Positions 7,160 to 14,350 of a DNA stretch of 26,808 bases are shown in pieces. This DNA comes from Baffinella frigidus. Taxonomy: Eukaryota > Cryptophyceae > Cryptomonadales > Baffinellaceae. Every line of letters begins with the position of its first letter. Positions within the stretch are counted from its first letter, which is position 1. Location: the NCBI GenBank assembly GCA_026770585.1, contig MU646562.1:488007-514814 (forward strand), read 5' to 3'. Below the pieces are notes generated by a model that saw only the letters and a program-made list of their open reading frames with translations, did not search any database and had not been told where the DNA came from. The translations under genes and the position numbers were made by a program.

Positions 7160-7402
7160 CGCGAAAGAGAGAGAGCGAGAGAGGGCGAGAGAGGGCGAGA
7201 GGGAGAGAAAGGGAGAGAGAGGGAGAGAGAGAGAGAAAGAGAGAGGAGGGAGAGAGGGAGAGAGAGCGAGGGAGAGAGAGCGAGGGAGAGAGAGCGAGGG
7301 AGAGAGCGAGCGAGGGAGAGAGAGCGAGGGAGAGAGAGAGAGAGAGAGAGGGAGAGCGAGGGAGAGAGCGAGCGAGAGAGAGATAGAGCGCGCGAGAGAG
7401 AG

Positions 7403-7438
<36 letters not shown>

Positions 7439-7500
7439 CGGAAGAGAGAGCGAGAGAGCGAGAGAGGGAGGGAGAGAGGGAGCGAGAGAGAGAGAGAGCG

Positions 7501-7532
<32 letters not shown>

Positions 7533-7712
7533 AGAGAGAGCGCAGGCGAGAGAGAGAGCGAGAGAGGGAGAGAGAGAGGGAGGGAGGGAGGGAGAGAGAG
7601 AGAGCGAGAGCAAGAGAGAGCAAGAGAGAGAGAGCGAGCGAGCGAGAGAGAGCAAGAGAGAGAGAGCGAGCGAGCGAGAGAGAGCAAGAGAGAGAGAGAG
7701 CGAGAGAGACAG
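7160..7712 (+). repeat. GA microsatellite, about 550 bp
   Basis: An almost uninterrupted purine run of GA with GGGA, GCGA and short CG parts. It splits a decayed exon copy. The long Ser-Leu or Arg-Glu frames across it are repeat translations, not genes. Confidence 0.95.
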
Positions 7713-7769
7713 AGAAGGAGGGCTCCTCCTCGCCCTCCTCCTTCTCTTTCGCCGTGTTCTTCTACATCG

Positions 7770-8660
7770 AGTTCTCCAGTCCCTACATGTAGTTATACAT
7801 CCCATACATGTAGTTATACAGCCCATACATCTATTATTCGCTCACATCCTGGTACAAACGGTATCCCGCGGCATCCCCCCGGTTAGCTACATCATCGGAC
7901 CTGGCGGGCCAACATACTTGTTTAGGATATAGAAATACGTAAAAATACATGTATAGGATATACAACTAATTGTGCAGCTGTACATACATATATAGGATAT
8001 ATATAACTTGAACCTGGCGGCGGCGTGCTCCACGCGGACGCGCCGCGTCCCTGTACATCTAATTATACAGCCTCTACATGGAGTTATACAAACTGTACAT
8101 GTATTTATACAGCCCATACATGTATACTCTGCTCCCTTCCTGGTATAAACCGTACAAACATTATGCCCCGATTAGCTCCCCTCTCCAACCTGGCGGCACG
8201 CGGGTGCTCCGCCCGGACGCGCGACAATTTAATTTTGGAACAAGACAGATTCTGTCCGTTATTTTAGGCTTCCGACGCCGAAGATAAGGGTGTGTATGCT
8301 ATTTCAGGAATACAATGATGCTATTTTACGCCTTTTATGTGGACAGATTCTGGTATGTTCCGAGATGAAATTCCTTTGAACTCGCCGCGCTCCGCCCTCC
8401 TCCCCAAACAAGTAGTTATACATATCCTATGTATGTATGGACAGCTGCAAAATTAGTTGTATATCCTATACATGTATTTTCAAGTATTTATATATCCTAA
8501 ACACGTGTTTTTGAACCTGGCGGCGTGCTCAGCGCGGACGCGCGACAATTCCGCGTCCCCCTACATGTAATTATACAGTCCCTACATGTAGTTATACCGC
8601 CCATACATCTATTATTCGCCCCCTTCCTGGTACAAATTGCTCCCCCCGGTTAGCTACGCT
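7770..8660. mobile_element. Element family R, three copies
   Basis: A motif series (TCCCTACATGTAGTTATACA, GCCCATACATCTATTATTCG, CCTGGTACAAA, CCCCCCGGTTAGCTAC) occurs at about 7770-7892, 8050-8180 and 8560-8660, with a relative at 20173-20262. Between them are other AT-rich segments with TATAGGATATA inverted arms (7920-8005, 8412-8512). The units alternate with exon fragments. Confidence 0.55.
8223..8372. mobile_element. Element with ends around GACAGATTCTG
   Basis: ATTTTGGAACAAGACAGATTCTGTCC at the left is partly mirrored by GGACAGATTCTGGTATGTTCCGAGA at the right. A second copy is at 11587-11742, and a fragment at 20118-20172 is in reverse. About 150 bp, no protein. Confidence 0.55.
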
Positions 8661-8667
8661 CTCCAAC

Positions 8668-8787
8668 CTGGCGGCACGCGGCGGCGTGCTCGGCGCGGAC
8701 GCGCGACAGCTCCTCCTCGCCCTCCTCCTTGGAGCTCGCGGCGTTCTGCACCAACCGCCGCACCTCGTCCTCTAAGGCTCGCGTCAC
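8668..8787 (-). CDS. Coiled-coil exon of minus gene (VTRALED type)
   Basis: A CACACGCAG acceptor is followed by exactly 40 open codons and a CAG|GTTGGA donor, phase 0 at both ends. The peptide begins VTRALEDEVRRLVQNAASS, then EEGEEELSRVRAEHAAACRQ. It is strongly charged and predicted helical. The second half recurs in at least four decayed copies downstream, at 8517-8555, 8187-8228, 8011-8048 and 7106-7163. A TC tract (8820-8876) and an inverted-repeat element (8903-9071) lie just upstream in the intron. Confidence 0.65.
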
Positions 8788-8816
8788 CTGCGTGTGGGGG
8801 TCAGGGTTAGGGTTCC

Positions 8817-8819
<3 letters not shown>

Positions 8820-8874
<55 letters not shown>

Positions 8875-8876
8875 CC
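8820..8876 (+). repeat. TC microsatellite
   Basis: A TC run of about 55 bp in the intron just upstream of exon 8668-8787. It is purine-rich on the sense strand, the opposite of the general trend. Confidence 0.9.
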
Positions 8877-8902
8877 CCTTCCTCGTCCCCGCGAGAGGGG
8901 AT

Positions 8903-9071
8903 CCACGCCAGGGCATAAGTGCAAAAATCACCACGCGACGTTTCGCTTGGAACGTGTTTCGTGGTACAAATCCCACATTGTTGCGGTGGGCGGGATTCAC
9001 TTTTGGCGTGGTTTCCCCCCCAAATCTCCAGAATGTACTTGAGGCAGATTGCCACTTCTGACCTGGCGTGG
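8903..9071. mobile_element. Element family C, long subtype
   Basis: CCACGCCAGGGCATAAGTG at the left mirrors CTTCTGACCTGGCGTGG at the right. About 169 bp. The terminal word CCACGCCAGGTCATAAG recurs at 19166-19360 and 25925-26112 and next to the exon at 444-531. Confidence 0.7.
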
Positions 9072-9109
9072 AACCTGGAACCCTAAGAGAGAAAGTTTGG
9101 CGCAAACGT

Positions 9110-9260
9110 TGAACCCTCACACCGAACCCCAACCCTCAACCCTCAACACCAACCCCTACCCCCTACCCCCTCACTCCTCAACCCCTCAAGCCTCAAACCC
9201 TTTCACCCCAGCCCCCCCAAAATGACGCGCTTGACCCCACACCCCAAATGCCCCACCGCG
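9110..9260 (-). repeat. CCCTCAA/CCCCTAC repeats
   Basis: C-rich heptamer-like repeats on the plus strand, together with 9560-9840 the second block opposed to the general orientation in the minus gene. Confidence 0.55.
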
Positions 9261-9273
9261 GGCTCCTCACTGA

Positions 9274-9413
9274 CCACGAACCCTCACGGGAGGAGCAAAT
9301 CGTCGATTTGCGATTTCGATTTCCACCCTACGGAGGGGTCGGATCCGACCCCGCTGTAACGAGAAAATCGGTTATTTAAATTGACGATTTGCTCCTCCTG
9401 TGGGTGTTGGTGG
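9274..9413. mobile_element. Element family M copy 1, inside an exon copy
   Basis: CCACGAACCCTCACGGGAGG faces CCTCCTGTGGGTGTTGGTGG; the inversion extends through AGCAAATCGTC/GACGATTTGCT. A GGGTCGGATCCGACCCC palindrome is near the centre. On the minus strand it splits an exon copy between GAGCTGAAGCTC and AGTGAGGAG. Relatives are at 14214 and 16598. Confidence 0.75.
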
Positions 9414-9451
9414 GAGCTTCAGCTCCGAACCCTCGAGGTCTCTAAAATACA

Positions 9452-9565
9452 TCAGCCATCTATTCACCCCCCCTAGGAAACCCCTACGCCCCTAGGCATG
9501 TCCTACGGTAGGGTCCTAGGGAATGAAAATTCGAAGCTCCCAGACCCGAAATAAGCTGTTTCGAA
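9452..9565. mobile_element. Element family G copy 3
   Basis: AGCCATCTATTCACC, CCCTAGG, CCTACGGTAGGG, GAAGCTCCCAGACCCGAAAT, AAGCTGTTTCG in the same order as at 10051 and 10352. On the minus strand it ends just upstream of a TTTTAG acceptor. Confidence 0.6.
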
Positions 9566-9840
9566 ACGGTTAGGGGTTAGGGGTCAACCCCGCCAACCCC
9601 TTCACCCGAACAGCCCCCCCCCCACGCCTCAAACCCTACCCACCCCGAAATCACGCAACCCTCAGCCCCTGGGACACGTCAAACACCGTCTGTGTCACCC
9701 TTTACCCCCGCCCCCCGTCGCGCCTCACCTTCCAATAAACCCTGAACCTCAACCCTACAGCCTCACCATAAATACTCCTCAACCCTCATCCCCTCAACCC
9801 CTCAACCCCTCAACTCTCAAAACATTTTATACCCCAAAAC
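9566..9840 (-). repeat. C-rich degenerate repeats
   Basis: CCCTCAAC, CCCCTCAACC and similar variants with no coding signal, apart from a relic GTGAGGCGCGACGGG donor-like sequence on the minus strand at 9714-9730. Confidence 0.5.
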
Positions 9841-9980
9841 TTATCCGGGGAAACCTATTTTTTCCCCATTTGATGGCAAGGAAAATTACTACGCAATGCG
9901 TTCTTACTAGTAATATCAAATCATCCGTGTAGTAATTTTCATTGGAATCGAATGAAAGAAAAATCGGTTTCCCCGGATAA
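9841..9980. mobile_element. Element family J copy 1 with AAAC target repeat
   Basis: TTATCCGGGGAAACC and AAAATTACTAC arms are mirrored at the right by GTAGTAATTTT and GGTTTCCCCGGATAA. AAAC immediately flanks both ends (9837-9840, 9981-9984), a likely target duplication. About 140 bp. Confidence 0.75.
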
Positions 9981-10050
9981 AAACAACGCGCCTCACCGCG
10001 CGATCCCCCTGAGCTTGAGCTCCTCCCCCTCGAGTTCCCTAAAACACATC

Positions 10051-10150
10051 AGCCACCTATTCAACCCCCTAGGAAACCTCTACGCCCCTGCGGTAGGGTC
10101 CTAGGGAATGAATATTCGAAGCTCCCAGACCCGAAATAAGCTGTTTCGGA
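10051..10150. mobile_element. Element family G copy 4
   Basis: Same series as 9452-9565. On the minus strand it ends 8 bp before a GTGTTTTAG acceptor of an exon copy. It is followed at 10140-10255 by four repeats of AGACCCGAAATAAGGTGTTT. Confidence 0.6.
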
Positions 10151-10351
10151 TTGTTGAGACCCGAAACAAGGTGTTCCGAGACCCGAAATAAGGTCTTCCC
10201 AGACCCGAAATAAGGTGTTTCGGGTTGCCGAAATAAGGTGTTTCGGGTTGTTGTCAGCACCGCACGCTCCTCCCCGAGCTTGAGCGCCCCCCCCTCGACC
10301 TCCCCCCGCGTGCGGTCCAGCGCCCCCTGCAGCGCGGCATTCTCGCGCTCC

Positions 10352-10475
10352 AGCCATCTATTCACCCCCCTAGGAAACCCCTACGCCCCCAGGCATGTCT
10401 TACGGTAGGGTCCTAGGTCCTAGGAAACGAATATTCGAAGCTCCCAGACCCGAAATAAGCTGTGTCGGGTTGTTG
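10352..10475. mobile_element. Element family G copy 5
   Basis: The same series, placed so that on the minus strand its end GGTGAATAGATGGC runs straight into the codons LEREN of an exon copy. TCCTAGG is duplicated in the middle. Confidence 0.6.
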
Positions 10476-10728
10476 GGGTTAGGAGCACCGCGCGTTGCTC
10501 CCTGAGCTTGAGCGCCTCCCCCGCGAGTTCCCCCCGGGTGCGGTCCAGCGCCCCCTGCCTCCACTTTGTGTCCATCTAAACGAATCGAATGTTCTAGAAC
10601 GTTCCGCACCCTCCTCCACCTTGCCCCTCAAATGCAAGACTCGCCCCCATCGGGCATTGGCGTCTTCCCTTGAGAATCTACGCTATCTGAATGTGACCCT
10701 TTACCCCCGCCCCGCCCCCGCGCCTCAC

Positions 10729-10842
10729 CGCGCGCTCCTCCCTGAGCTTGAGCGCCTCCCCCTCCAACTCGCGCCGCGAGCGGTCGAGCGCCCCCTGCAG
10801 CGCGGCCTTCTCGCGCTCCAGCCCGGCCAGCACGCTGATCAC
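10729..10842 (-). CDS. Coiled-coil exon of minus gene (VISVLAG type)
   Basis: A CTCGCAG acceptor is followed by 38 open codons and a GTGAGG donor, phase 0 in and out. The peptide starts VISVLAGLEREKAALQGALD and continues RSRRELEGEALKLREERA. This is a heptad-like, highly charged helix typical of a coiled coil. It is the most complete member of a block of related exon copies spanning 9.2-11.6 kb. The acceptor region is itself duplicated as a 27-bp tandem repeat (10843-10896), giving two possible acceptors. The family is unknown. Confidence 0.65.
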
Positions 10843-10896
10843 CTGCGAGCGTGCCCAAAGTCAACTCCACCTGCGAGAGTGCCCAAAGTCAACTCC
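10843..10896 (-). repeat. 27-bp tandem duplication of an acceptor region
   Basis: Two copies of GGAGTTGACTTTGGGCAC followed by CTCGCAG on the minus strand directly before exon 10729-10842. A third, diverged copy precedes the exon relic at 11566. TTGAC about 20 bases before the AG fits a branch-site position. Confidence 0.6.
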
Positions 10897-10973
10897 AGAT
10901 TTCTTGGATTTCCCTCGAAAAGTGGCCGGTTCGTGGTACGAATGTTACAAGGGCGGGTGTGCGGCGCGTGCGG

Positions 10974-11185
10974 CCACTCGAGGCTAGAAATGTGACTGTT
11001 TTAAAACAGGGATTCCTTCACAAGTGAAAGGGGGGAAAGAGGCGTGTAGTAATTTTCACACAAATGGGGGAGTTTGGTCACGTATCGGGCGGAATTCCGC
11101 CCGATACGTGACCACGCCTGCCCGTGACTGGTACTAAATTTAACAACCCCACATTTAAAATAGTCCCATTTCTAGCTTCGAGTGG
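10974..11185. mobile_element. Element family B copy 2
   Basis: Same plan and about 212 bp. The central hairpin is ACGTATCGGGCGGAATTCCG and its mirror. It shares TGTAGTAATTTTCACACAAA and CTGCCCGTGACTGGTACTAA with the other copies. Confidence 0.8.
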
Positions 11186-11299
11186 GGTGTGGCTTCCGCA
11201 GTGGATAAAGTGGCGAATCCGACCTCGTTTGTTGATGGCATGGGCTGACACCGACAACCCTGTCTAAATAAAACGAAATCAACGAAATCCACGCTGCAG

Positions 11300-11395
11300 C
11301 TCGAGCGCAGCATTATATACGTTGTATACTCGGTGATATATGACTCTGGGTAGTTCACTCTCTAGAGCATCTTCTGCTTTTGTGTGTCGCCTCCC
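11300..11395. mobile_element. Element family W copy 1
   Basis: TATACGTTGTATACTCGGTG, ATATGACTCTGGGTAG and TGTGTCGCCTCC match, in reverse, the stretch at 15913-16000. No inverted ends identified. Confidence 0.5.
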
Positions 11396-11403
11396 TGATT
11401 CTA

Positions 11404-11545
11404 TCATCCGGGGAATCCTATTTTTCTTTCATTTGATGGCAACGAAAATTACTACACAAATGCTTTAATATTACTAATAAGAACGGATTGTGTGGTAATT
11501 TTCGTTGCCATCAAATGAAAGAAAAATAGGTTTCCCCGGATAATG
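11404..11545. mobile_element. Element family J copy 2
   Basis: Near-perfect inverted arms of about 50 bp (ATCCGGGGAATCCTATTTTT, CATTTGATGGCAACGAAAAT and mirrors). It cuts the exon relic at 11545-11566 after VASVLAG. Confidence 0.8.
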
Positions 11546-11586
11546 CCCGGCCAGCACACTCGCCACCTGCGACAGTGGCCAAAGTC

Positions 11587-11742
11587 AATCTAATTTCGGA
11601 ACCAGACAGAATCTGTCCCGCTATCTGAGGCTCCCCGCGCGGAAGGTAAGGGTGTATATGCTATTTAAGGAATCAAATGATGCTATCTTACGTCTTTTTA
11701 TCAGGACAGATACTGGTATGTTCCGAGATGACATTCTAGTGA
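11587..11742. mobile_element. Second copy of the 8223 element
   Basis: AATTTCGGAACCAGACAGAA, GGTAAGGGTGTATATGCTAT and TCTGGTATGTTCCGAGATGA match 8223-8372 in order. Confidence 0.6.
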
Positions 11743-11809
11743 GGATTTCTGGGCTGGAGCGCGACCACCTCCAATTAAGAATTGCTCTCCCACGCAGGGC
11801 TGGAGGGGG

Positions 11810-11935
11810 GGGGATTCAAAAGTCAATGTTTTAAGAGAAAACTGTATTCGAAAGTCAATTTTTAACAGGAAACGGCTCCAAGAACGCGGAAACGGCTCGA
11901 AGAACGCGGACGGGATACCCTACCCAAGAGCCTGG
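11810..11935. mobile_element. Element family X copy 1
   Basis: ATTCAAAAGTCAAT, GAAAACTGTATTC, AAAGTCAATTTTT and two repeats of ACGGCTCSAAGAACGCGG match 16826-16925 in reverse. Confidence 0.5.
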
Positions 11936-12171
11936 CGTGGAAAGGCATCTTATTATTGACCGACATTTCGACAGGTTTCTGCCCAAAATCTCCTTCGAAA
12001 CCCACTGTGCCCCACTGCTGGCTGTCGTGTGAGAGTCTCGAAACATCATTGCGAGCTTTATCATTGATGCTGGGATCGGACCCAATCCCGGGAAGTCATA
12101 AGTTGAATAAAAGTGTCTTCTGACAGCGCCCCTCCTGCTTGCAGGCCTCGCAAGACGAGAGGGGCGCGCAC
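11936..12171. other. Intron after the second exon of the minus gene
   Basis: It starts at the GTGCGC donor (12171) and runs to 11936 with no recognised element. CCTGGCGTGG at 11931 is a lone family C end. CTGCTTGCAGGCCTCGCAAG at 12135 forms a small inverted repeat. Confidence 0.35.
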
Positions 12172-12294
12172 CTGCGGCGCGACGTGCACGCGCGGCCGTG
12201 TCGGAGTACCGTACGGGACGTCGCCCATTAGGTCGAGGTCTTGCCCGTTGGCGGGGGCGTGGTGGGCGCCGGGCGACGTGGGGGTGGGAAGGAG
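12172..12294 (-). CDS. Second exon of minus gene: Pro-rich linker
   Basis: After a good acceptor (CTTCCCGCAG) come 41 open codons ending at CAG|GTGCGC, phase 0 at both ends. The peptide starts LLPTPTSPGAHHAP, runs through NGQDLDLMGDVPYG and ends RPRVHVAPQ. It is Pro/His/Gly rich and non-helical, continuing the disordered N-terminal half. The preceding intron, 12295-12476, is only 182 bp and free of inverted-repeat elements, unlike the downstream introns. Reading through that intron is also open, so a retained-intron form is possible. No known domain was recognised. Confidence 0.55.
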
Positions 12295-12476
12295 CTGCGG
12301 GAAGCGAGTTAGCGGGTGGGGGCAGGACCAACCTGGTGCGCCGCGCTCCGCTCACGCAGCTGGGGGCGTGCTCCCGATTGCAATCAAGCAGCAGGAAGGC
12401 GGAAGGGCACGTGAGCGTGGACGAGAGGGGGGTTGCGGGGAAGCGGACGCGGCCCCCATCGTGGGGGAGGGGGTAC

Positions 12477-12755
12477 CTCAGCGGACGCGCTGTTGGTAGA
12501 GGGAGGCGAAAGGGGGATTGCAGGGCCTCGGTCAGCCGAGCTCGACTCATCAGACTCCTCTCTGCTCAGTTCGCTTGAGAGCGAGATGTGTCGGGGGGTC
12601 CCGGTGAGGGGGAAAAGGAACTGCGCTGGAGCCGTCGGGAACGCCATTCGGGAAACAGGCGACTCCTTCCCCGCGTGAGTCTTAGGCACCGGACTCGGGC
12701 TGAGTACGAGGCTGTCGTCGTTGTTTCTAGGCGGGCTGTTTGAGCCGTCCTCCAT
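12477..12755 (-). CDS. First exon of minus gene: Ser/Pro-rich N-terminus
   Basis: The ATG at 12755-12753 opens 93 codons that end at a GAG|GTACCC donor. The peptide begins MEDGSNSPPRNNDDSLVLSP, is rich in Ser, Pro and acidic residues (ESPVSR, REESDESSSADRG) and looks disordered. There is no signal peptide or membrane segment. A TATA-like TATAAAAA lies 57 bp upstream on the same strand. The first 30 codons recur at 18056-17964, which supports this as a genuine conserved coding start. Overlapping frames on the plus strand are shadows. The function is unknown; a Ser/Pro-rich regulatory region is possible but is inference. Confidence 0.65.
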
Positions 12756-12811
12756 CTTGGCTCGTCTGAGCCTACCCCCCCTCTGCTCGACGACCCTCTG
12801 CTCGACGACCG

Positions 12812-12819
12812 TTTTTATA
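12812..12819 (-). promoter_or_regulatory. TATA-like box of minus gene
   Basis: TATAAAAA on the minus strand, 57 bp upstream of the ATG at 12755, a normal spacing for a short 5' leader. It sits just outside the left end of the inserted element. Confidence 0.4.
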
Positions 12820-12822
12820 ATC

Positions 12823-12947
12823 CCACGCCAGAGGGCTCGAGGGAAACCGACGCCACATCCACGCCAGATCTGGTTTTGTTAACTTAAGGATTCAGGGAAT
12901 TTCCCCTGTGAGATGTCAAAAGTGGATGTTTCGAGCTCTCTGGCGTG
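12823..12947. mobile_element. Element family C, short subtype copy 2, in the promoter
   Basis: CCACGCCAGAGGGCTCGAGG to CTCTGGCGTG, nearly identical to 1530-1654. It occupies 125 of the 292 bp between the two start codons. Confidence 0.8.
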
Positions 12948-13047
12948 TTCCGGATTTTATAGGTTTGAACTTTTTTTCGGCACCTTCACGGTCCTCTTTC
13001 GGCTATTCCTTCCTGCTCTCACAAACAACACTCCTTTCGAGAACACA

Positions 13048-13284
13048 ATGGTCGACTCCCCGGCACTAACCAAAGCGGAGCGCCAGAACGGGCTGGAGCG
13101 GCGCATCCAGCGCGCGACGGCCGACCGGGACGAGAGTGAGCAGCGATGTCGCAAGGCCGAGCAGGCCGCGGTGGATGCTGAGGTGCGGGCGGAGGCGCTT
13201 CAGGACCAGCTGCGCTCAGCTCAGAGCGAGAGCGCGCGGATGCGGGAGGAGAATCGGGCGCATGAACGCGCCGCGCGATCGAAG
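13048..13284 (+). CDS. First exon of plus gene: coiled coil
   Basis: The ATG at 13048 sits in AACACAATGG, a good eukaryotic start context, and opens 79 codons ending TCGAAG|GTAGTC. The peptide starts MVDSPALTKAERQNGLERR, continues IQRATADRDESEQRCRKAEQ and is a continuous charged helix to the donor, with heptad-like spacing of Leu, Ala and Ile. An in-frame ATG further upstream (12913) lies inside an inverted-repeat element and gives a hydrophobic, repeat-derived extension, so I prefer 13048. Exon base composition (GC-rich, codon third-position G/C) contrasts sharply with the flanking element sequence. Confidence 0.7.
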
Positions 13285-13436
13285 GTAGTCGCTCACTTCC
13301 GTTGAACGAACGGCTGTCTGACAAATCAATCAGCAATTGAGGCTCTGTCCTGTCAGGACGCGCGTGGCCAACCCAAGGAGAGACACGTACGACTTTTGAC
13401 CTAACCCTAGCTCTGCCTCAGTCGGGTGGCCGCCTA

Positions 13437-13548
13437 TTCTCAAGTTGACATGCTGGGTTTGCGGTACAATCCGGCAATTTTGGAGCGGAAAAGAGCCCGG
13501 GCCCGCCAAACTGGTGAGCCCAAATAGACTGAGAGAGAGCTAGAGCTA
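13437..13548. mobile_element. Element family I copy 1
   Basis: TCTCAAGTTGACATGCTGGG, TGCGGTACAA, GGCAATTTTGGAGCGG and TGGTGAG match 25003-25116 and 26316-26378. Ends not defined. Confidence 0.5.
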
Positions 13549-13592
13549 GCGCAAAACCTGCCCGGTTTCTAGAAACCGGGCAGGTTTTGCGC
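13549..13592. repeat. Perfect 44-bp palindrome
   Basis: GCGCAAAACCTGCCCGGTTTCT is followed at once by its exact reverse complement. It would form a cruciform or RNA hairpin with no loop. It lies in the first intron of the plus gene. Confidence 0.9.
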
Positions 13593-13827
13593 CAAGACAG
13601 TAACTCGACCGGGAAGGATGAGTACGGTGGGGGTGCGTACACAGCGGCCGTGCTGGTATCAATAAAAGGAACCAAGAACGCTATCCCTCTCTCGGTATCA
13701 ACAAACGCCTCTGTCTCTTTAACGCCCAACCCTGAACGCGCCCCCAGAAACGGCGCTACGTCATCCTGAACCCTAAAAGCCCTTAACACACTCAGAACCC
13801 TAAAAATCTATCGCCCTTTCGCCTCAG

Positions 13828-13889
13828 GAAACGGCGCTGCGAACAAGAGCGGCCGAGCTTGAGTGCGAGATGAGCGGAGCGCGGGGCAG
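13828..13889 (+). CDS. Second exon of plus gene
   Basis: A CGCCTCAG acceptor leads to 20 codons plus AG, then a GGCAG|GTCGCC donor. The peptide is ETALRTRAAELECEMSGARG and the split codon becomes Arg on joining to 14903. A broken repeat of the start (AAACGGCGCTACG) lies at 13747, and a repeat of the end (GAGGCAG followed by GTAGAGCG) at 13971-13977, so this exon too has been partly duplicated on both sides. The helix continues from exon 1. Confidence 0.6.
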
Positions 13890-13978
13890 GTCGCCCTAAA
13901 CCCTAAACCTTGAATAACCCCTGAACCTTGAATAAACCCTCAAGGTGGGTCCCTAAGGTGGGCGCCGCGCGAGGCAGG

Positions 13979-14155
13979 TAGAGCGTTTGCGGTAATTGTT
14001 GTCCGTTTTGGACGTGCGGTTTCCCGGTTTTCCGGTTTTCATTTGTACCAGAAGTGTCCTTTTAAAATGATTTACGACCTTGATAACATTTTAAAAAACC
14101 GGAAAACCGGAAAACCGCACGTCCAAAACGGACAACAATTACCGCAAACGCTCTA
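13979..14155. mobile_element. Element family L copy 1 with TA target
   Basis: Inverted arms of about 60 bp begin GAGCGTTTGCGGTAATTGTT and are flanked by TA on each side. The centre is AT-rich with TTTTAAAATG. It sits exactly at GGCAG|GTA, so the donor GT is kept. The relative at 17383-17554 also has TA flanks. TA targets suggest a Tc1/mariner-like source (inference). Confidence 0.8.
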
Positions 14156-14213
14156 ATGAAAAACGCCGACGCTAGCGGTGGTGCAGTCCGGTGGACATCC
14201 ACCAGCCATCCCA

Positions 14214-14350
14214 CCACCAACCCTCACAACTTGGGCGAATCGAAAAGGTCAAAAACACCAAATACCCTTGGAGGCCGTCGGAATCCGACGGCCTTCAGGG
14301 GGATTTTCGGAGCTATTTTCCCGATTTGCCCAGACTGTGAGGGTTGGTGG
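14214..14350. mobile_element. Element family M copy 2
   Basis: CCACCAACCCTCACAACTTG faces CAGACTGTGAGGGTTGGTGG; inner arms are GGGCGAATCGAAAA/TTTTCCCGATTTGCCC. AGGCCGTCGGA and its mirror form a central hairpin. Confidence 0.75.

Larger units (their letters stand above)
7106..8555 (-). pseudogene. Decayed copies of the RVRAEHAAA exon
   Basis: Copies of the 3' half of exon 8668-8787 lie at 8555-8517 (LSRVRAEHAA), 8228-8187, 8048-8011 (RVRVEHAAA) and 7163-7106 (ARAEHAAAW). The first three keep a GCCAG|GTT donor. Copies are separated by short elements with TACATGTAGTTATACAGCCC motifs. The left-most copy is split by a 550-bp GA/TC microsatellite (7160-7712) between its EEGEEE part (7735-7715) and its ARAEH part. 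Intact open reading across the unit is lost. Confidence 0.5.
9250..11566 (-). pseudogene. Copies of the LEREKAALQGALD exon
   Basis: Besides the intact exon at 10729-10842 there are: VASVLAG at 11566-11545, cut by an inverted-repeat element; GALDRTRGELAGEALKLREQRA at 10555-10489; LERENAALQGALDRTRGEV and onward at 10355-10255; RELEGEELKLRGIAR at 10040-9988; and RDLEGSELKL at 9442-9414 that resumes as SEEPA at 9272-9257 beyond an inserted element. Several keep TTTTAG acceptors and GTGAGG, GTGCTC or GTGCTG donors. Some may be used, which would lengthen the coil in units. Confidence 0.5.
444..12755 (-). other. Gene model: minus-strand coiled-coil-like gene, about 12.3 kb
   Basis: Nine exons chain in phase: 12755-12477, 12294-12172, 10842-10729, 8787-8668, 6473-6387, 5967-5905, 4844-4756, 3621-3573 and 531-444. 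The first six exons are all phase 0. Exon 4844-4756 leaves two bases that the first base of 3621-3573 completes to a Thr codon, and 531-444 then continues in phase 0. The sum is roughly 335 codons, with a Ser/Pro-rich start and a charged helical tail rich in Glu, Arg, Ala and Leu. No stop codon is seen, so the gene may continue past the left edge. Extra exons near 2.3-2.5 kb and 1.8 kb are possible. The protein family is not recognised. The duplicated exon copies make the true splice choice uncertain. Confidence 0.55.
12756..13047. promoter_or_regulatory. Shared promoter region between the divergent genes
   Basis: Only 292 bp separate the two start codons. For the minus gene TATAAAAA is read on the minus strand at 12819-12812. 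For the plus gene there is only a weak TTTTATAGG at 12954-12962. The centre (12823-12947) is an inverted-repeat element also found at 1530-1654, so part of the promoter is mobile-element sequence. A direct repeat, CCCTCTGCTCGACGA, is at 12778-12808. Confidence 0.5.

Noticed and set aside
7009-7826. Long frames rich in Ser-Leu (minus) or Arg-Glu (plus), up to 252 codons
   Set aside because: They are translations of the GA/TC microsatellite, open in several frames on both strands, with no coding signal of their own.
11855-12550. Single 231-codon minus frame starting MSRARLTEALQSP
   Set aside because: It overlaps exons 1-2 in a different frame and reads through an inverted-repeat-rich intron; its Pro/Arg composition looks like a GC-rich shadow.
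12113-12578. Overlapping plus-strand frames of 126-128 codons
   Set aside because: They are antisense to the first two exons of the minus gene, which have a better start, TATA-like box, splice sites and a second copy of the first exon.
12913-13047. Upstream in-frame start for the plus gene
   Set aside because: This ATG lies in a family C element that also occurs at 1620 in a non-genic setting, and the extra residues are hydrophobic and unlike the rest of the protein.
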